64,000 nt of DNA from Bacteroidales bacterium UBA3743 (GCA_002371265.1 DFGT01000024.1:248001-312000), one strand, 5' to 3'; counted from the stretch's first letter, positions 53,480 to 62,588 are shown. Numbers and translations: made by a program. The notes: generated from the sequence alone by a model not told the origin.

Positions 53480-54460
53480 TCAATCGTTATTTACGACAAA
53501 CGAACTGGAATGATGAAGGATCAATGATATGGATGTAGACGCCGTATCACCCTTCTTTAACGTGACGGCTTTTCCATGACACTCCAGCTCATACATAGAT
53601 TTTTCTTTATCCAAAGTGTGGTAGCAATACACCTCTCCTAATGAATGGCCCTCTGTAGGATATATACTGACATTTGTTTCGTTGTCTATATTCTCACTTA
53701 TCGGGAAACACATTACCAGCACATCTCCAAGTCGTTCATTATAGCTTTCAATAATTCCAGCCCACATATTCATGTGGAATTTTCCAGAATGTACCTGGCC
53801 ATCCTCACCCCACCCTATTTCTGGCGGCACTGAGTCTTCTGACATTTCATCAGGACAAAATGTATAAACAATACCCACTTTTTTTCCGATAGCTTTTTTC
53901 TCAAACGGATGAGTGGGGCCATCGATCTCCTTCAGGTCGCCACAAATTCTGACAACATTCTCGCCAGACACTCTGACGATATTCCACAAGTCTATGGTAG
54001 TTTCGCCATTCCCATGGTATGTAGCCTCAACAGCGCAATCCAAAAGACCTTTATCATTCAACGTGAAGATTTTCCTCAGACTTATATTGCTGACCTCACT
54101 CACACAGCCCTGAATGACAAGTTTAGTGTCTGATTTCTCCACTACTTCAAATCTGCCGAACGACACATACGGATCCGGCGGCCAATTGATGGGAGAATTG
54201 CGTCGCTCCATATTTATCGTCTGATTTTTCCACCACTGAGTCTGCGGGCCGATCCACACCTCCTGACCATAGAACTGGACAAAATCAGTGAAAGCGTCAG
54301 GAATAATTTCAGATTCCACCGTCTCCTTCAGAAGAAACTTATCAGATTTGATCATATTCTCTCCACCCTCGCGTCCAAAAAACACAAGACGTCCACCGAC
54401 GTTGACATTAATCAAAGCCTCAACGCCAGCAGATTTCAATTTTACGATACGTCCGCCCAT
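53480..54460 (-). CDS. DUF4380-like protein (galactose mutarotase-like fold)
   Basis: Start chosen at ATG 54460 (MGGRIVKLKSAGVEALINV), since the longer frame covers a promoter. About 326 residues, beta-rich, with segments WWKNQTINMERRNSPINWPP and WGEDGQVHSGKFHMNMWAG resembling DUF4380/mutarotase-like proteins that bind sugars. Role unknown. It ends 2 bp before the 7TM-HD ATG, so the two may be coupled. Confidence 0.7.
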   Translation of the reverse strand: MGGRIVKLKSAGVEALINVNVGGRLVFFGREGGENMIKSDKFLLKETVESEIIPDAFTDFVQFYGQEVWIGPQTQWWKNQTINMERRNSPINWPPDPYVSFGRFEVVEKSDTKLVIQGCVSEVSNISLRKIFTLNDKGLLDCAVEATYHGNGETTIDLWNIVRVSGENVVRICGDLKEIDGPTHPFEKKAIGKKVGIVYTFCPDEMSEDSVPPEIGWGEDGQVHSGKFHMNMWAGIIESYNERLGDVLVMCFPISENIDNETNVSIYPTEGHSLGEVYCYHTLDKEKSMYELECHGKAVTLKKGDTASTSISLILHHSSSFVVNND

Positions 54461-54488
54461 TTTCGTGCAAATTTGAATATACAAATTA

Positions 54489-54496
54489 CAAAAATA
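54489..54496 (-). promoter_or_regulatory. Possible -7 element of the DUF4380 gene
   Basis: Minus-strand TATTTTTG, 28 bp before the ATG; no good -33 element. Confidence 0.5.
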
Positions 54497-54663
54497 CAGT
54501 TTTCCTCGGAATTTATACTTTTTTAACAATCGAATATTTATTTTTTCGGACGGAATACCGTAAAAACACACGTCATGTGAATAAAACAGAGGCGTAGGAT
54601 ACAGCAGAAAATCAAAGGCAAAACATTCAATACTCAGAAGCCATAAATTTACTACGGTCGTAT

Positions 54664-54684
54664 GGGCTGGTTTCAAACCTGCCC
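54664..54684. repeat. Family C palindrome in a gene-free gap
   Basis: GGCTGGTTTCAAACCTGCCC, a diverged copy of the element at 31864. The 54497-54795 gap holds no gene. Confidence 0.65.
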
Positions 54685-54795
54685 GCTGTATGAGGAATTT
54701 CTGTTTCTTCTATTTACACTGGCTTATAATATTTTATCGATCATACATATTGCTGTTTGAAATCACATTTCATATCAGACAACATAATGAGACAT

Positions 54796-55386
54796 TTATT
54801 GTTCTCCTTCCTCCACCACTTGTATTTCTTTCTCTCCTCTTTTAATTCCCCATAATTGCGAATCGTCAATTTCTTCCAAAATCAAAGGTTTCCTTGACAC
54901 TTTCTCTATTTGCATATGCTCAATTTTTGTTTCATGTCGGGAATTAGGGTGAAAATGATTCGCCAATCGGATAATCGGATATAATGAAATTAAAGGAAAG
55001 ACACAAACAAATAACAATATCCACCATTTCTTTCTTCTCTGGGATTCTGTCTCATTTTTCCATATTGGCATCATCTCATAATATCTGTGCATTCGCGGTT
55101 TTTCAAAATAATGAATTAAAAAAACGAATGGCAACCCCATCAACATAACAACACCCCTTGAATATTTTTCTATTGCATCATGCAAAATGCCGATAAATAA
55201 GCCATCAAAAATTAAAATATCCAATGGGAACAAAGCAAACGTAATGAAATAAAACATTTCAATTACAGACACCCACCAATGTGCAGAATCCTTAGAGTCT
55301 TTTCCTTTGTCGTTTTTTTCATAAAATTGATATGAACGATAATACAGATATGGAAATATATGTTTTATTTTTATTAGTATTTTCAT
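54796..55386 (-). CDS. Three-helix membrane protein, putative immunity protein 1
   Basis: ATG start at 55386 (MKILIKIKHIFPYLYYRSYQ); a TTG four codons earlier is open. 196 residues with three membrane helices (about 38-60, 82-100 and 118-140) and a charged cytosolic tail (HETKIEHMQIEKVSRKPLIL). The YYRSYQFYEKNDKGKDSKDS segment resembles the N-terminus of the gene at 56261. Last gene of the orphan Hcp cassette. Tandem membrane proteins after a pore-like toxin suggest immunity; no family name is known to me. Confidence 0.65.
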   Translation of the reverse strand: MKILIKIKHIFPYLYYRSYQFYEKNDKGKDSKDSAHWWVSVIEMFYFITFALFPLDILIFDGLFIGILHDAIEKYSRGVVMLMGLPFVFLIHYFEKPRMHRYYEMMPIWKNETESQRRKKWWILLFVCVFPLISLYPIIRLANHFHPNSRHETKIEHMQIEKVSRKPLILEEIDDSQLWGIKRGEKEIQVVEEGEQ

Positions 55387-55430
55387 ATAACTTGTCAATG
55401 GATTCTCATACTTTATTTATCCACCAGAGT

Positions 55431-55880
55431 TTAATGAAATTTTAGATACCCATATTCTTTCGCAAGATATGAAAAAATATAGACAGGACCTATTATAATC
55501 AGGAAATACAAGAACAATTTCATTAAAGATGGAATTATATCATAAATGTTTTTCCACCATGACGGAAATTTATAATTATGCTGTTCCAGGTAAGTTTCAA
55601 CTCGTACACCTAAAAGTCCCAAAATAGCACACAATATAATAAGCGTCAAAAATTCATGCCCCATCAACAAGATTTTTTTAAATACCGAAAATCCTGCAAA
55701 TGCATATAAAAAGCCATCAAAGCAAAGAAGATTGACTAATGTATGCAATGCAACAATTATGCTTGATGTTACTGCCGCATTATTTTTTTTCTCGTTTGGA
55801 TAAACTTGTTTTCGCTTTATAAATGACACAATATTTGTCCAAAGAGAAAAATAAAAATTATAGAGGAACAGATATATCAT
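55431..55880 (-). CDS. Three-helix membrane protein, putative immunity protein 2
   Basis: ATG start at 55880 (MIYLFLYNFYFSLWTNIVSF). About 149 residues with three membrane helices and the same layout as its neighbours: Tyr-rich start, a short basic loop (IKRKQVYPNEKKNN), then a helix. It lacks the long tail of the protein at 54796. Likely a diverged paralogue. Function inferred from context only. Confidence 0.6.
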   Translation of the reverse strand: MIYLFLYNFYFSLWTNIVSFIKRKQVYPNEKKNNAAVTSSIIVALHTLVNLLCFDGFLYAFAGFSVFKKILLMGHEFLTLIILCAILGLLGVRVETYLEQHNYKFPSWWKNIYDIIPSLMKLFLYFLIIIGPVYIFSYLAKEYGYLKFH

Positions 55881-56068
55881 AATCACACCACTTTTTACTC
55901 TGTCACGTATCCTCTGAATTAAAACAAGTCTAACAAGCCAAGATTCAACATACTACAGAAATAAACAATCGACAATTGGCATCGCTAATTTTAAACGACA
56001 TTTATTTCAGATACGAAATCATCATCACAACGAACCGTCTTATATCTTTATAAGACTTATTATTTATA

Positions 56069-56251
56069 TCATTCCTGATTTATCTGCCAAAGGTCAGACT
56101 CATCTATTCCTTCCAAATCAATTGGTTTCACCGTCTCAAATGATTCTTGTTTATACTCGATTCTTGTTTCTTTATTTTGTGCAGGAAAATAAGACTTCAA
56201 AAAACAGAGAAACGGATAAAAAGAAGCAAATGGGAAAATACAAACGAATTG
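56069..56251 (-). pseudogene. C-terminal remnant of another immunity paralogue
   Basis: Reading minus from 56251, a 60-codon open stretch (FVCIFPFASFYPFLCFLKSY, then ETRIEYKQESFETVKPIDLE, then GIDESDLWQINQE and stop) aligns with the C-terminal third of the protein at 54796 (FVCVFPLISLYPIIRLANHF, ETKIEHMQIEKV, EIDDSQLWGI). It has no start codon of its own. It follows the gene at 56261 in the same frame behind two stops (TAA and TGA), so it looks like the tail of a paralogue whose front was lost. The rest of 55881-56260 is gene-free. Confidence 0.75.
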
Positions 56252-56260
56252 TCACACATT

Positions 56261-56656
56261 TTAACAAAAATAAGATTTTAAAGTATAAAACATAAAAAAC
56301 AACAAAAGACCAGTAAGAATATAAAATATAACGATTAAAACACCTTTATTCCTCTTCTTAATAGAAGATTCAGTTCCCCATTTTTTCTCTAATTCATTAT
56401 AATTAAGACTATCGAAATACTTATTCACAAACCAACTTAATGTTGCTATAAGTAAAACGATAAATATAATCAAAGCAGCACCAGAAAGAATAAAATCAGG
56501 AAATAAAAAACGTAATAATATCAACAATATACACACATGCATTCCTATCAACCACTCAATTGCGCCTTTGGCTCTATCTTTTTCCACACCTGAATTCCGA
56601 TATTGTTTTCTATAAAACAGTATTAATCTGTAATATATATATTTATACATCAACAT
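56261..56656 (-). CDS. Three-helix membrane protein, putative immunity protein 3
   Basis: 131 residues with three membrane helices (about 33-52, 53-76 and 105-127) and the family N-terminus YKYIYYRLILFYRKQYRNSG. It lies 27 bp after the putative effector, the nearest of the immunity candidates. It ends LKSYFC and stop, just where a paralogue's tail with FLKSYFPA continues, so it may itself be truncated by a recombination event. Confidence 0.65.
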   Translation of the reverse strand: MLMYKYIYYRLILFYRKQYRNSGVEKDRAKGAIEWLIGMHVCILLILLRFLFPDFILSGAALIIFIVLLIATLSWFVNKYFDSLNYNELEKKWGTESSIKKRNKGVLIVIFYILTGLLLFFMFYTLKSYFC

Positions 56657-56683
56657 TTATTAAAAAATATTTATCTTCTTTTG

Positions 56684-57496
56684 TTATTCATCCATTGTTT
56701 GATAGTAATCACAAATATCATACACGGTTGTTCCTATAAAATAAAATGCAGAAACACCTACTCCAATGGGACCACCCCAAAGAGCTAGACTTCCGAAAAA
56801 TAAATCTGATACTTGTCGTACCTCGATTCCTTTAAGCCCCTCTTCTTCAACATTTTCATAAATTCCATAAACAGTAAGTCCCATTCCTGCCCATGTAAGT
56901 CCTCTACCAAATTTTGTCAATGCTTTATTTCTCGCCAATTTTTTAGCAGCTTCCTTAGATCTAGGAATCATTTCACCATTCTTTAATACAGGTTTTCCTT
57001 TAGCATTTGTTCTATACCAAACTGAAATCTTTCCATTCGTTTGAACATAATGTTCACTATCATATAAAAATTTTTCATAACTAGTCTGAGCTAAAGACAT
57101 TACACCTACCCCATACGCAATTTTTTCGGCAACTGTTTTCGGTTTCCTTATTTTTTTGTTTTTTGTTGAACTCTGAACATTATTATTACGAATAGAGGAT
57201 TCGTTTTTCGAAGCTACCAGTCCTTCAGAAACAGATTTCTTTTTTCCTTCCAAAGACTTTACAACCTGTTCCTCCGATGTATCTATATACTGACAGACAA
57301 TCGATTTTTGCACTGGATATTGAGAATACAAATATTCATAATGTGAGATAGACACCTTTCTTATCGCTGGATTAAGATACTCCAACCCAAATGTCACATT
57401 TAAAAAGGCGTACCCTACACCAATAATGTATCCTTCATATGTTATGCCTTTTTGGCACAACTCGAAAAATTCTTCCTCTGTAATGTATTCTTCCAT
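56684..57496 (-). CDS. Putative Hcp-associated pore-forming effector
   Basis: A 270-residue protein I cannot place in a named family. Residues 1-75 form a compact alpha/beta domain, 76-120 a polar Ser/Asn/Lys linker, 120-190 a charged region, and 195-262 a Gly-rich hydrophobic part (FGRGLTWAGMGLTVYGIY; FFGSLALWGGPIGVGVSAFY) like the ends of pore-forming polymorphic toxins. No PAAR, Rhs or nuclease motif. It starts 3 bp after the second Hcp gene and is followed by membrane proteins, as expected for an effector-immunity pair. Effector role is inferred. Confidence 0.65.
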   Translation of the reverse strand: MEEYITEEEFFELCQKGITYEGYIIGVGYAFLNVTFGLEYLNPAIRKVSISHYEYLYSQYPVQKSIVCQYIDTSEEQVVKSLEGKKKSVSEGLVASKNESSIRNNNVQSSTKNKKIRKPKTVAEKIAYGVGVMSLAQTSYEKFLYDSEHYVQTNGKISVWYRTNAKGKPVLKNGEMIPRSKEAAKKLARNKALTKFGRGLTWAGMGLTVYGIYENVEEEGLKGIEVRQVSDLFFGSLALWGGPIGVGVSAFYFIGTTVYDICDYYQTMDE

Positions 57497-57499
57497 CTC

Positions 57500-57925
57500 T
57501 TATTTCACCCAATTTTTATCAATAAGTAAATCGTTCATCCTCATTTCTGGAGAAGATATAGAAAAAGTAGTCAAACAACCTGACCCCATATTTACTTGTT
57601 GACTCAATCCGACACATACACCTTCAATAAAATCAATACGTAACGCTGGACTCTCCGTTTCATTTTTAAATACGATGGATCCACTAACACGCAAATGATC
57701 ATTTGTAGCCCATCTCACTAAATTAGAATCTGGAATTGTAGAAAGGACAAGAGACAACACACCTGAACGAACTTCACTCTGCGGTTCTCCTTTTCTATCG
57801 ACAGGTTGCACAAATGATGTGGAAAATTGTTTTACTTCATATTCTTTTCCAAAGCACTCAAAATAAACACTTAAATTTCCATCCGGATTCTTAAAAAAAG
57901 AATTTATTGCATCTTGTATAGCCAT
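57500..57925 (-). CDS. Type VI secretion tube protein Hcp (TssD-like), second copy
   Basis: ATG at 57925 (MAIQDAINSFFKNPDGNLSV), rather than the longer frame that overlaps the upstream gene. 141 residues with the TssD core: SVYFECFGKEYEVKQFSTSF, PVDRKGEPQSEVRSGVLSLV (the D-KG-P-S signature), and an ending of DKNW. An N-terminal helix of about 15 residues precedes the core. More diverged than the copy at 57933, so it may be specialised for one cargo. Confidence 0.78.
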   Translation of the reverse strand: MAIQDAINSFFKNPDGNLSVYFECFGKEYEVKQFSTSFVQPVDRKGEPQSEVRSGVLSLVLSTIPDSNLVRWATNDHLRVSGSIVFKNETESPALRIDFIEGVCVGLSQQVNMGSGCLTTFSISSPEMRMNDLLIDKNWVK

Positions 57926-57932
57926 ACCAAAT

Positions 57933-58340
57933 TTACTTATTCGTCCAATTATTATCAACAGAGCAACTGTCTATCGTTATCTGCTTTGCAGCAATCACAA
58001 ATGAAGACGCCACATATCCCTTTCCTGATTGATTATAAGAAAAATCAAGCTTTACACATGTTCCTGTAGAAAAAGAAATTTCTTGTAGCTTTTTACCTTC
58101 GTTATCATAAACAGATATTGAGCCATCTTTGTATCTATATGGATTTACCATATAATCAATTAACTCTTTAGTCGGCACTCCAGGATAAACCATACTGATA
58201 GAACCCAAAAAAACATTACTTTGAGGCTTTCCCTTTTCATCAATATGCTGATAAAGTTCATAAGAGAAATCAACTAACTCATAGCCAGAACCAGCAATTC
58301 CTCCATATGAAAATTCTAATACCGTCTTATATCCATACAT
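57933..58340 (-). CDS. Type VI secretion tube protein Hcp (TssD-like), first copy
   Basis: 135 residues with the full Bacteroidota TssD pattern: ELVDFSYELYQHIDEKGKPQ, VFLGSISMVYPGVPTKELID, YRYKDGSISVYDN, SFVIAAKQITIDS and NNWTNK. Hcp rings stack into the T6SS tube and carry effectors. No sheath, baseplate or ClpV gene is in the window, so this is an orphan cargo cassette. First gene of the minus-strand run. Confidence 0.85.
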   Translation of the reverse strand: MYGYKTVLEFSYGGIAGSGYELVDFSYELYQHIDEKGKPQSNVFLGSISMVYPGVPTKELIDYMVNPYRYKDGSISVYDNEGKKLQEISFSTGTCVKLDFSYNQSGKGYVASSFVIAAKQITIDSCSVDNNWTNK

Positions 58341-58376
58341 AATATCCTATAAATTAGTGCATTAAACATCATTAAC

Positions 58377-58384
58377 CAAACATA
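58377..58384 (-). promoter_or_regulatory. Possible -7 element of the Hcp cassette
   Basis: Minus-strand TATGTTTG, 36 bp before the hcp ATG; no TTTG at the usual distance. Confidence 0.45.
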
Positions 58385-58559
58385 CGCCACATTCAAAAAA
58401 CTAAATCTTTCAAATAATAGTTTTCTTCCGTTATCGTAATTATTTCAACAAAGATAAACAATCTTTTATTTTTCCACAAAACAAATCCACAAAAATGTTT
58501 GGTCACATTCAGGACTAATAATCCTTTGATTATAAACCACTTTATCACTATTAAGATCG

Positions 58560-58787
58560 AGCATATTATGTGCTCGCCATCGGCTCACTTCCCAGGTTTC
58601 TGGTTTCTTCGTTGGGGAGTTTTACACACATATTTGTTTGTGAGTTTTACAAATGATAAGATATTACAAACTCTGGATTCTATTGCGGACAGGTTTGAAA
58701 CCTATCCCTACAATCTTGTATAGTCCGTTCTTTACGGGTTCACAACGATTATGAGGCAATTGCGTTTGTTCCATTAACAATCCTCAA
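58560..58787 (+). repeat. Degenerate composite repeat modules in a 650-bp gene-free gap
   Basis: Contains the B module as TATGTGCTCGCCATCGGCTC (58567), a family C palindrome (GACAGGTTTGAAACCTATCC, about 58686-58705), and a decayed family A copy (TTGTTCCATTAACAATCCTC, ending about 58786). No gene was seen from 58341 to 58993. Confidence 0.75.
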
Positions 58788-58961
58788 AAGCCAATAGCCA
58801 ATGAATTCATAATTATAAACACCTTCTAAATATTAGCAATCGAAGCTTATGCAATGAACAATTTATTTTTTTCACCCACGTTTTCTTTCAATCCGTAAGC
58901 AAACATATCAACAATCAACATTAAATTTAGACTTTCATTTCTGCAGGTGTTTTGAATTTTG

Positions 58962-58969
58962 TAATTTTG
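58962..58969 (+). promoter_or_regulatory. Possible -7 element of purT
   Basis: TAATTTTG 24 bp before the ATG at 58994. It argues against the longer frame starting at 58952. Confidence 0.55.
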
Positions 58970-58993
58970 CAAAAAACAAATTTATTATCGCTT

Positions 58994-60175
58994 ATGACAA
59001 CAATTGGAACATCAAAGTCTGGAGTCCGCAAGAAAGCTCTTATCTGCGGCGCAGGTGAATTAGGCAAGGAAGTCGTAATTGAGCTTCAACGTTTAGGAGT
59101 AGAGGTGGTGGCTGTCGACAGATACGACAACGCACCAGCCATGCAGGTGGCTCACCGCTCATACACAATTTCTATGCTCGACGGTGCTAAACTTAGAGAA
59201 GTGATTGAAAAAGAGCAGCCAGACTATATCATTCCAGAGGTGGAGAGCATCGCCACTAAGACTCTTTTGGAACTTGAGAAAGAGGGATTCAACGTGGTGC
59301 CGACAGCTCGTGCCACTTATTTGACAATGAACAGAGAGGGCATCCGTCGTTTGGCAGCTGAAGAACTTGGTGTTCCTACTTCAAGATACAAATTTGCAGA
59401 GACAAAAGAGGAGTTTCACAAAGCTGTCGCAGAAATCGGCATCCCTTGCGTCGTAAAGCCTATCATGAGTAGTTCAGGTCACGGTCAGAGCGTTATCAAA
59501 TGTGAGGCCGACGTGGAGAACGCATGGAAAATCTCTCAGGAGGGTGGACGTGCAGGAGCTGGCAAGGTTATCGTGGAAGGATTCATTGATTTCGACTATG
59601 AGATCACATTGCTTACAGTAAGACACATCGGCGGAACAAGTTTCTTGAAACCAATCGGACACCATCAGGTGGATGGCGACTATCAGGAGAGCTGGCAGCC
59701 TCAGGCAATGACAGGTGCGGCACTGTCAAAAGCGAAGAATATCGCAGAGAAAGTGACAACTGCTCTTGGTGGATTCGGTATTTTCGGAGTTGAGTTGTTT
59801 GTCAAGGGCGACGACGTTATCTTCAGCGAAGTTTCTCCACGTCCACACGACACAGGTATGGTGACTATGATTTCTCAGGATTTGTCGGAGTTCGCACTAC
59901 ACGTGAGAGCCATCCTTGGTTTGCCAATTCCAAACATCGCATTCCATGGTCCGTCTGCGTCTAAGGCAGTGGTGGTGAGAGGCGACAGCAACCACGTCAC
60001 ATTCTCTGGAATTGAAAATGTACTTTCTTTGCCAGACACACAGATCCGTATTTTCGGTAAGCCAGAGGTTCACGGCAAACGTCGTATGGCGGTCATCTTG
60101 GCCCGTGGCGAGAATATCGAAGAGGCAAAAGAAAAGACTTTCACAGCATACAACAGTCTGAAAGTAGAATTGTAA
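58994..60175 (+). CDS. purT: Formate-dependent phosphoribosylglycinamide formyltransferase
   Basis: A 393-residue ATP-grasp enzyme starting at MTTIGTSKSGVRKKALICGA: formate + ATP + GAR to formyl-GAR. GAGELGKEVVIELQRLGVEV, IIPEVESIATKTLLELEK, and the ATP-grasp KPIMSSSGHGQSVI with EVSPRPHDTGMVT are intact; length matches PurT (about 392). 19 bp before lysA. Confidence 0.96.
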   Translation: MTTIGTSKSGVRKKALICGAGELGKEVVIELQRLGVEVVAVDRYDNAPAMQVAHRSYTISMLDGAKLREVIEKEQPDYIIPEVESIATKTLLELEKEGFNVVPTARATYLTMNREGIRRLAAEELGVPTSRYKFAETKEEFHKAVAEIGIPCVVKPIMSSSGHGQSVIKCEADVENAWKISQEGGRAGAGKVIVEGFIDFDYEITLLTVRHIGGTSFLKPIGHHQVDGDYQESWQPQAMTGAALSKAKNIAEKVTTALGGFGIFGVELFVKGDDVIFSEVSPRPHDTGMVTMISQDLSEFALHVRAILGLPIPNIAFHGPSASKAVVVRGDSNHVTFSGIENVLSLPDTQIRIFGKPEVHGKRRMAVILARGENIEEAKEKTFTAYNSLKVEL

Positions 60176-60194
60176 AAATCACATTAAATAAGAA

Positions 60195-61346
60195 ATGGCA
60201 AATTTTCCAATTGAGAAACTAAAAAAAATAGAGACACCGTTCTACTATTATGATGTAGAACTTTTGAAAGCGACATTGAACGAATTGAAATCGGAAGCCG
60301 ACAAGTACGGTTTCCTTCCTCACTATGCGGTGAAAGCCAACGCCAACGAGAAAGTGTTGGCGATTGTAGCAGCCACAGGCATCGGTGCCGACTGTGTGAG
60401 TGGAAATGAGGTGTTGGCATGTGTCAAGGCTGGTTTTCCTGCCGATAAGATCGTGTTTGCGGGAGTCGGCAAAACTGACAAAGAAATCAACGCCGCCCTC
60501 GACGCCAACATTTTCTGCTTCAACGCAGAGAGTATTCCGGAGCTTGAGGTGATCAACGAATTGGCGGCAAAAAAAGGTAAAGTTGCGAATATTGAGCTAC
60601 GTGTCAATCCAAACGTTGACGCTCATACACACAGCTATATCACAACCGGTCTGAATGAAAACAAGTTCGGATTCAGCATGGATGATCTTGAAAATGTAGT
60701 CGACATGATTGCCAAGATGAGCAACGTCGAACTGATAGGACTCCATTTCCATATCGGAAGCCAGATCACAGACCTCGGATGCTTCGAGCCATTGTGTGAG
60801 AGGATCAACGCATTGCAGGATCAGCTTGAGGCAAAAGGAGTGAAATTGAAGAATATCAATGTGGGAGGCGGATTGGGAATCGACTATGAGAATCCAGACG
60901 GCAATCCAATTCCAAACTTCAAGAAATATTTCGAGATTTACGCCAAAGGATTGAAGCTGCGTGCCGGACAGAAGCTACATTGTGAGCCAGGAAGAAGCGT
61001 GGTGGCACAGTGCGGAAGCCTCATCACAAAGGTGACATACGTGAAGAAAGGCAAGGAAAAGCAGTTTGCCATTGTCGACGCCGGAATGACCGACTTGATC
61101 CGCCCAGCCCTCTACCAGGCGTACCACAAGATCGAAAACATCACCTCATCAAAGCCAGCTGAGAAGTACGACGTAGTTGGACCGATCTGTGAGTCGAGCG
61201 ACGTCTTCCAAAAAGACTGTTCGATTGCGGGAGCAGAGAGAGGCGATTTGTTGGCACTCCGTTCAGCAGGAGCCTACGGAGAAATCATGGCAAGTCGCTA
61301 CAACCTTCGTGATCTTCCAAAGGGCTACCTTTCTACAGAGATTTAA
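60195..61346 (+). CDS. lysA: Diaminopimelate decarboxylase
   Basis: A 383-residue fold-type III PLP enzyme making L-lysine from meso-DAP. HYAVKANANEKVL holds the PLP lysine (about 44), GLHFHIGSQI, the NVGGGLGIDY loop, EPGRSVVAQCG and the catalytic CESSDVFQKD are all present. Short spacing suggests cotranscription with purT. A terminator follows. Confidence 0.95.
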   Translation: MANFPIEKLKKIETPFYYYDVELLKATLNELKSEADKYGFLPHYAVKANANEKVLAIVAATGIGADCVSGNEVLACVKAGFPADKIVFAGVGKTDKEINAALDANIFCFNAESIPELEVINELAAKKGKVANIELRVNPNVDAHTHSYITTGLNENKFGFSMDDLENVVDMIAKMSNVELIGLHFHIGSQITDLGCFEPLCERINALQDQLEAKGVKLKNINVGGGLGIDYENPDGNPIPNFKKYFEIYAKGLKLRAGQKLHCEPGRSVVAQCGSLITKVTYVKKGKEKQFAIVDAGMTDLIRPALYQAYHKIENITSSKPAEKYDVVGPICESSDVFQKDCSIAGAERGDLLALRSAGAYGEIMASRYNLRDLPKGYLSTEI

Positions 61347-61368
61347 GAATTAAAAATCAAGAATTAAG

Positions 61369-61402
61369 AATGCGTGATTCAGAAATGGGTCACGCATTTT
61401 TC
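61369..61402 (+). terminator. Rho-independent terminator of lysA
   Basis: AATGCGTGA pairs with TCACGCATT, followed by TTTTCATTT. Confidence 0.85.
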
Positions 61403-61418
61403 ATTTCAAAACAGTTTT

Positions 61419-61657
61419 AATTTTATTAGAATGTTTTGTTACAGAGTTGAGGATTGTTAAGGGCGGAACGCCCTAACCACATCCTAGAGTGCGAGCCGTA
61501 GGCGAGCACATAAAATTTGATAAAAACCACAGAGGCACAAAGTTTACAGAGAAAGGCTATGCCTTTTTATGAGGAAAAGAGAAACTCCACTTTGATTCCC
61601 CTAAATTGCGTTTCTTCAATTTTTTAACTAACATTGCACTTGCATCTTGACTCTAGG
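61419..61657 (-). repeat. Composite repeat plus flank, copy 1 of a tandem duplication
   Basis: 239 bp nearly identical to 62705-62940. It includes the three-module composite element on the minus strand (family A at 61449-61477, B module at about 61490-61512, CTCTGTGG module at about 61530). It ends at CTTGACTCTAGG just before the abi 3' end. Confidence 0.95.
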
Positions 61658-61671
61658 ACGCATTTTTTATT

Positions 61672-62568
61672 TCACATCCAAAGTGGTTCAGTCTCCCAAT
61701 ATTTTGGAAAGCCCATGGCTTTTGTATCTATCATAGGGAAATCAGAAAACAACTTTAACAAACGATCTTTCAACTTATTATGTGGTGAAATGATATCGAC
61801 AAACCACTTTATTATACATAAATTATAATATATTCGTTTTGGAGATACTTTAGAAACAATCCATTTCACTTTAATATTCTTTGGAATCATTGGACTTATA
61901 GCATTCTCTTTATTCCATACACGGGAATGATGGCAACACGAATTACGAGTAAGTGTAATGATTGTCATCCAAGATGCAAAAACCGGAACTGGCAGGCCAA
62001 AGCGAGAAGCTATTTTTTTGCGAAGCACGTTATCTGCAAGGTTTTCAAAAATACGAGTCACAACACCAAGCGGAAGAATTTCAACAAGAATCCAAGCCGG
62101 AGGATATGGATTAGAGTACTTTGATTTGAAATGAAGAATAAATTCCTCTTTTGAATTCTTTAATTCTTTGTCGATAAGAGTCATGGTTCGAGAAAATCGC
62201 TCTTCACTGGCAAAAAAAGACGGATCAGTCATCCAAAAGATATTCCCTGTATATTCTGACACAACATTCGACAATATACTACGAAACAATATTTCTATCT
62301 TTTCTATTTCATAAAAGATCAAAAATCTAAACTTCTTATCAAAGCGATATAGATTGATAGCATTCTGAAACTTACTTCCAGATTTAAAATAATGATTTTC
62401 TTTTGGAAATCGCAGCATTGGATACAAATAACCACTTAAACGATAATATCCAACCCTATCAATATACCTTTGTGCAAAATCTACATCCTCTATAATAAGG
62501 CCTCTATCCAATAAAAGAGAGACGATGTCGGATGTGCAAGAGAAATGTTTTTTGTACTGTACACTCAT
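61672..62568 (-). CDS. Abi_2 family (AbiD/AbiF-like) abortive-infection protein
   Basis: A 298-residue Abi_2 protein. The N-terminal signature is IDRVGYYRLSGYLYPM (about 36-51), followed by FRFLIFYEIEKIEILFRSIL. The HEPN-like RNase motif R-X4-H is at residues 208-213 in LTRNSCCHHSRVWN. Such proteins act in phage defence, probably by RNA cleavage. ATG at 62568; leader of about 60 nt carries a hairpin. Full length and intact. Confidence 0.9.
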   Translation of the reverse strand: MSVQYKKHFSCTSDIVSLLLDRGLIIEDVDFAQRYIDRVGYYRLSGYLYPMLRFPKENHYFKSGSKFQNAINLYRFDKKFRFLIFYEIEKIEILFRSILSNVVSEYTGNIFWMTDPSFFASEERFSRTMTLIDKELKNSKEEFILHFKSKYSNPYPPAWILVEILPLGVVTRIFENLADNVLRKKIASRFGLPVPVFASWMTIITLTRNSCCHHSRVWNKENAISPMIPKNIKVKWIVSKVSPKRIYYNLCIIKWFVDIISPHNKLKDRLLKLFSDFPMIDTKAMGFPKYWETEPLWM

Positions 62569-62588
62569 AATATTATAAAAATAAAACG

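Noticed and set aside
58952..58993. Longer start for purT
   Set aside because: It would include the TAATTTTG -7 element, and the shorter protein has the family's normal length.
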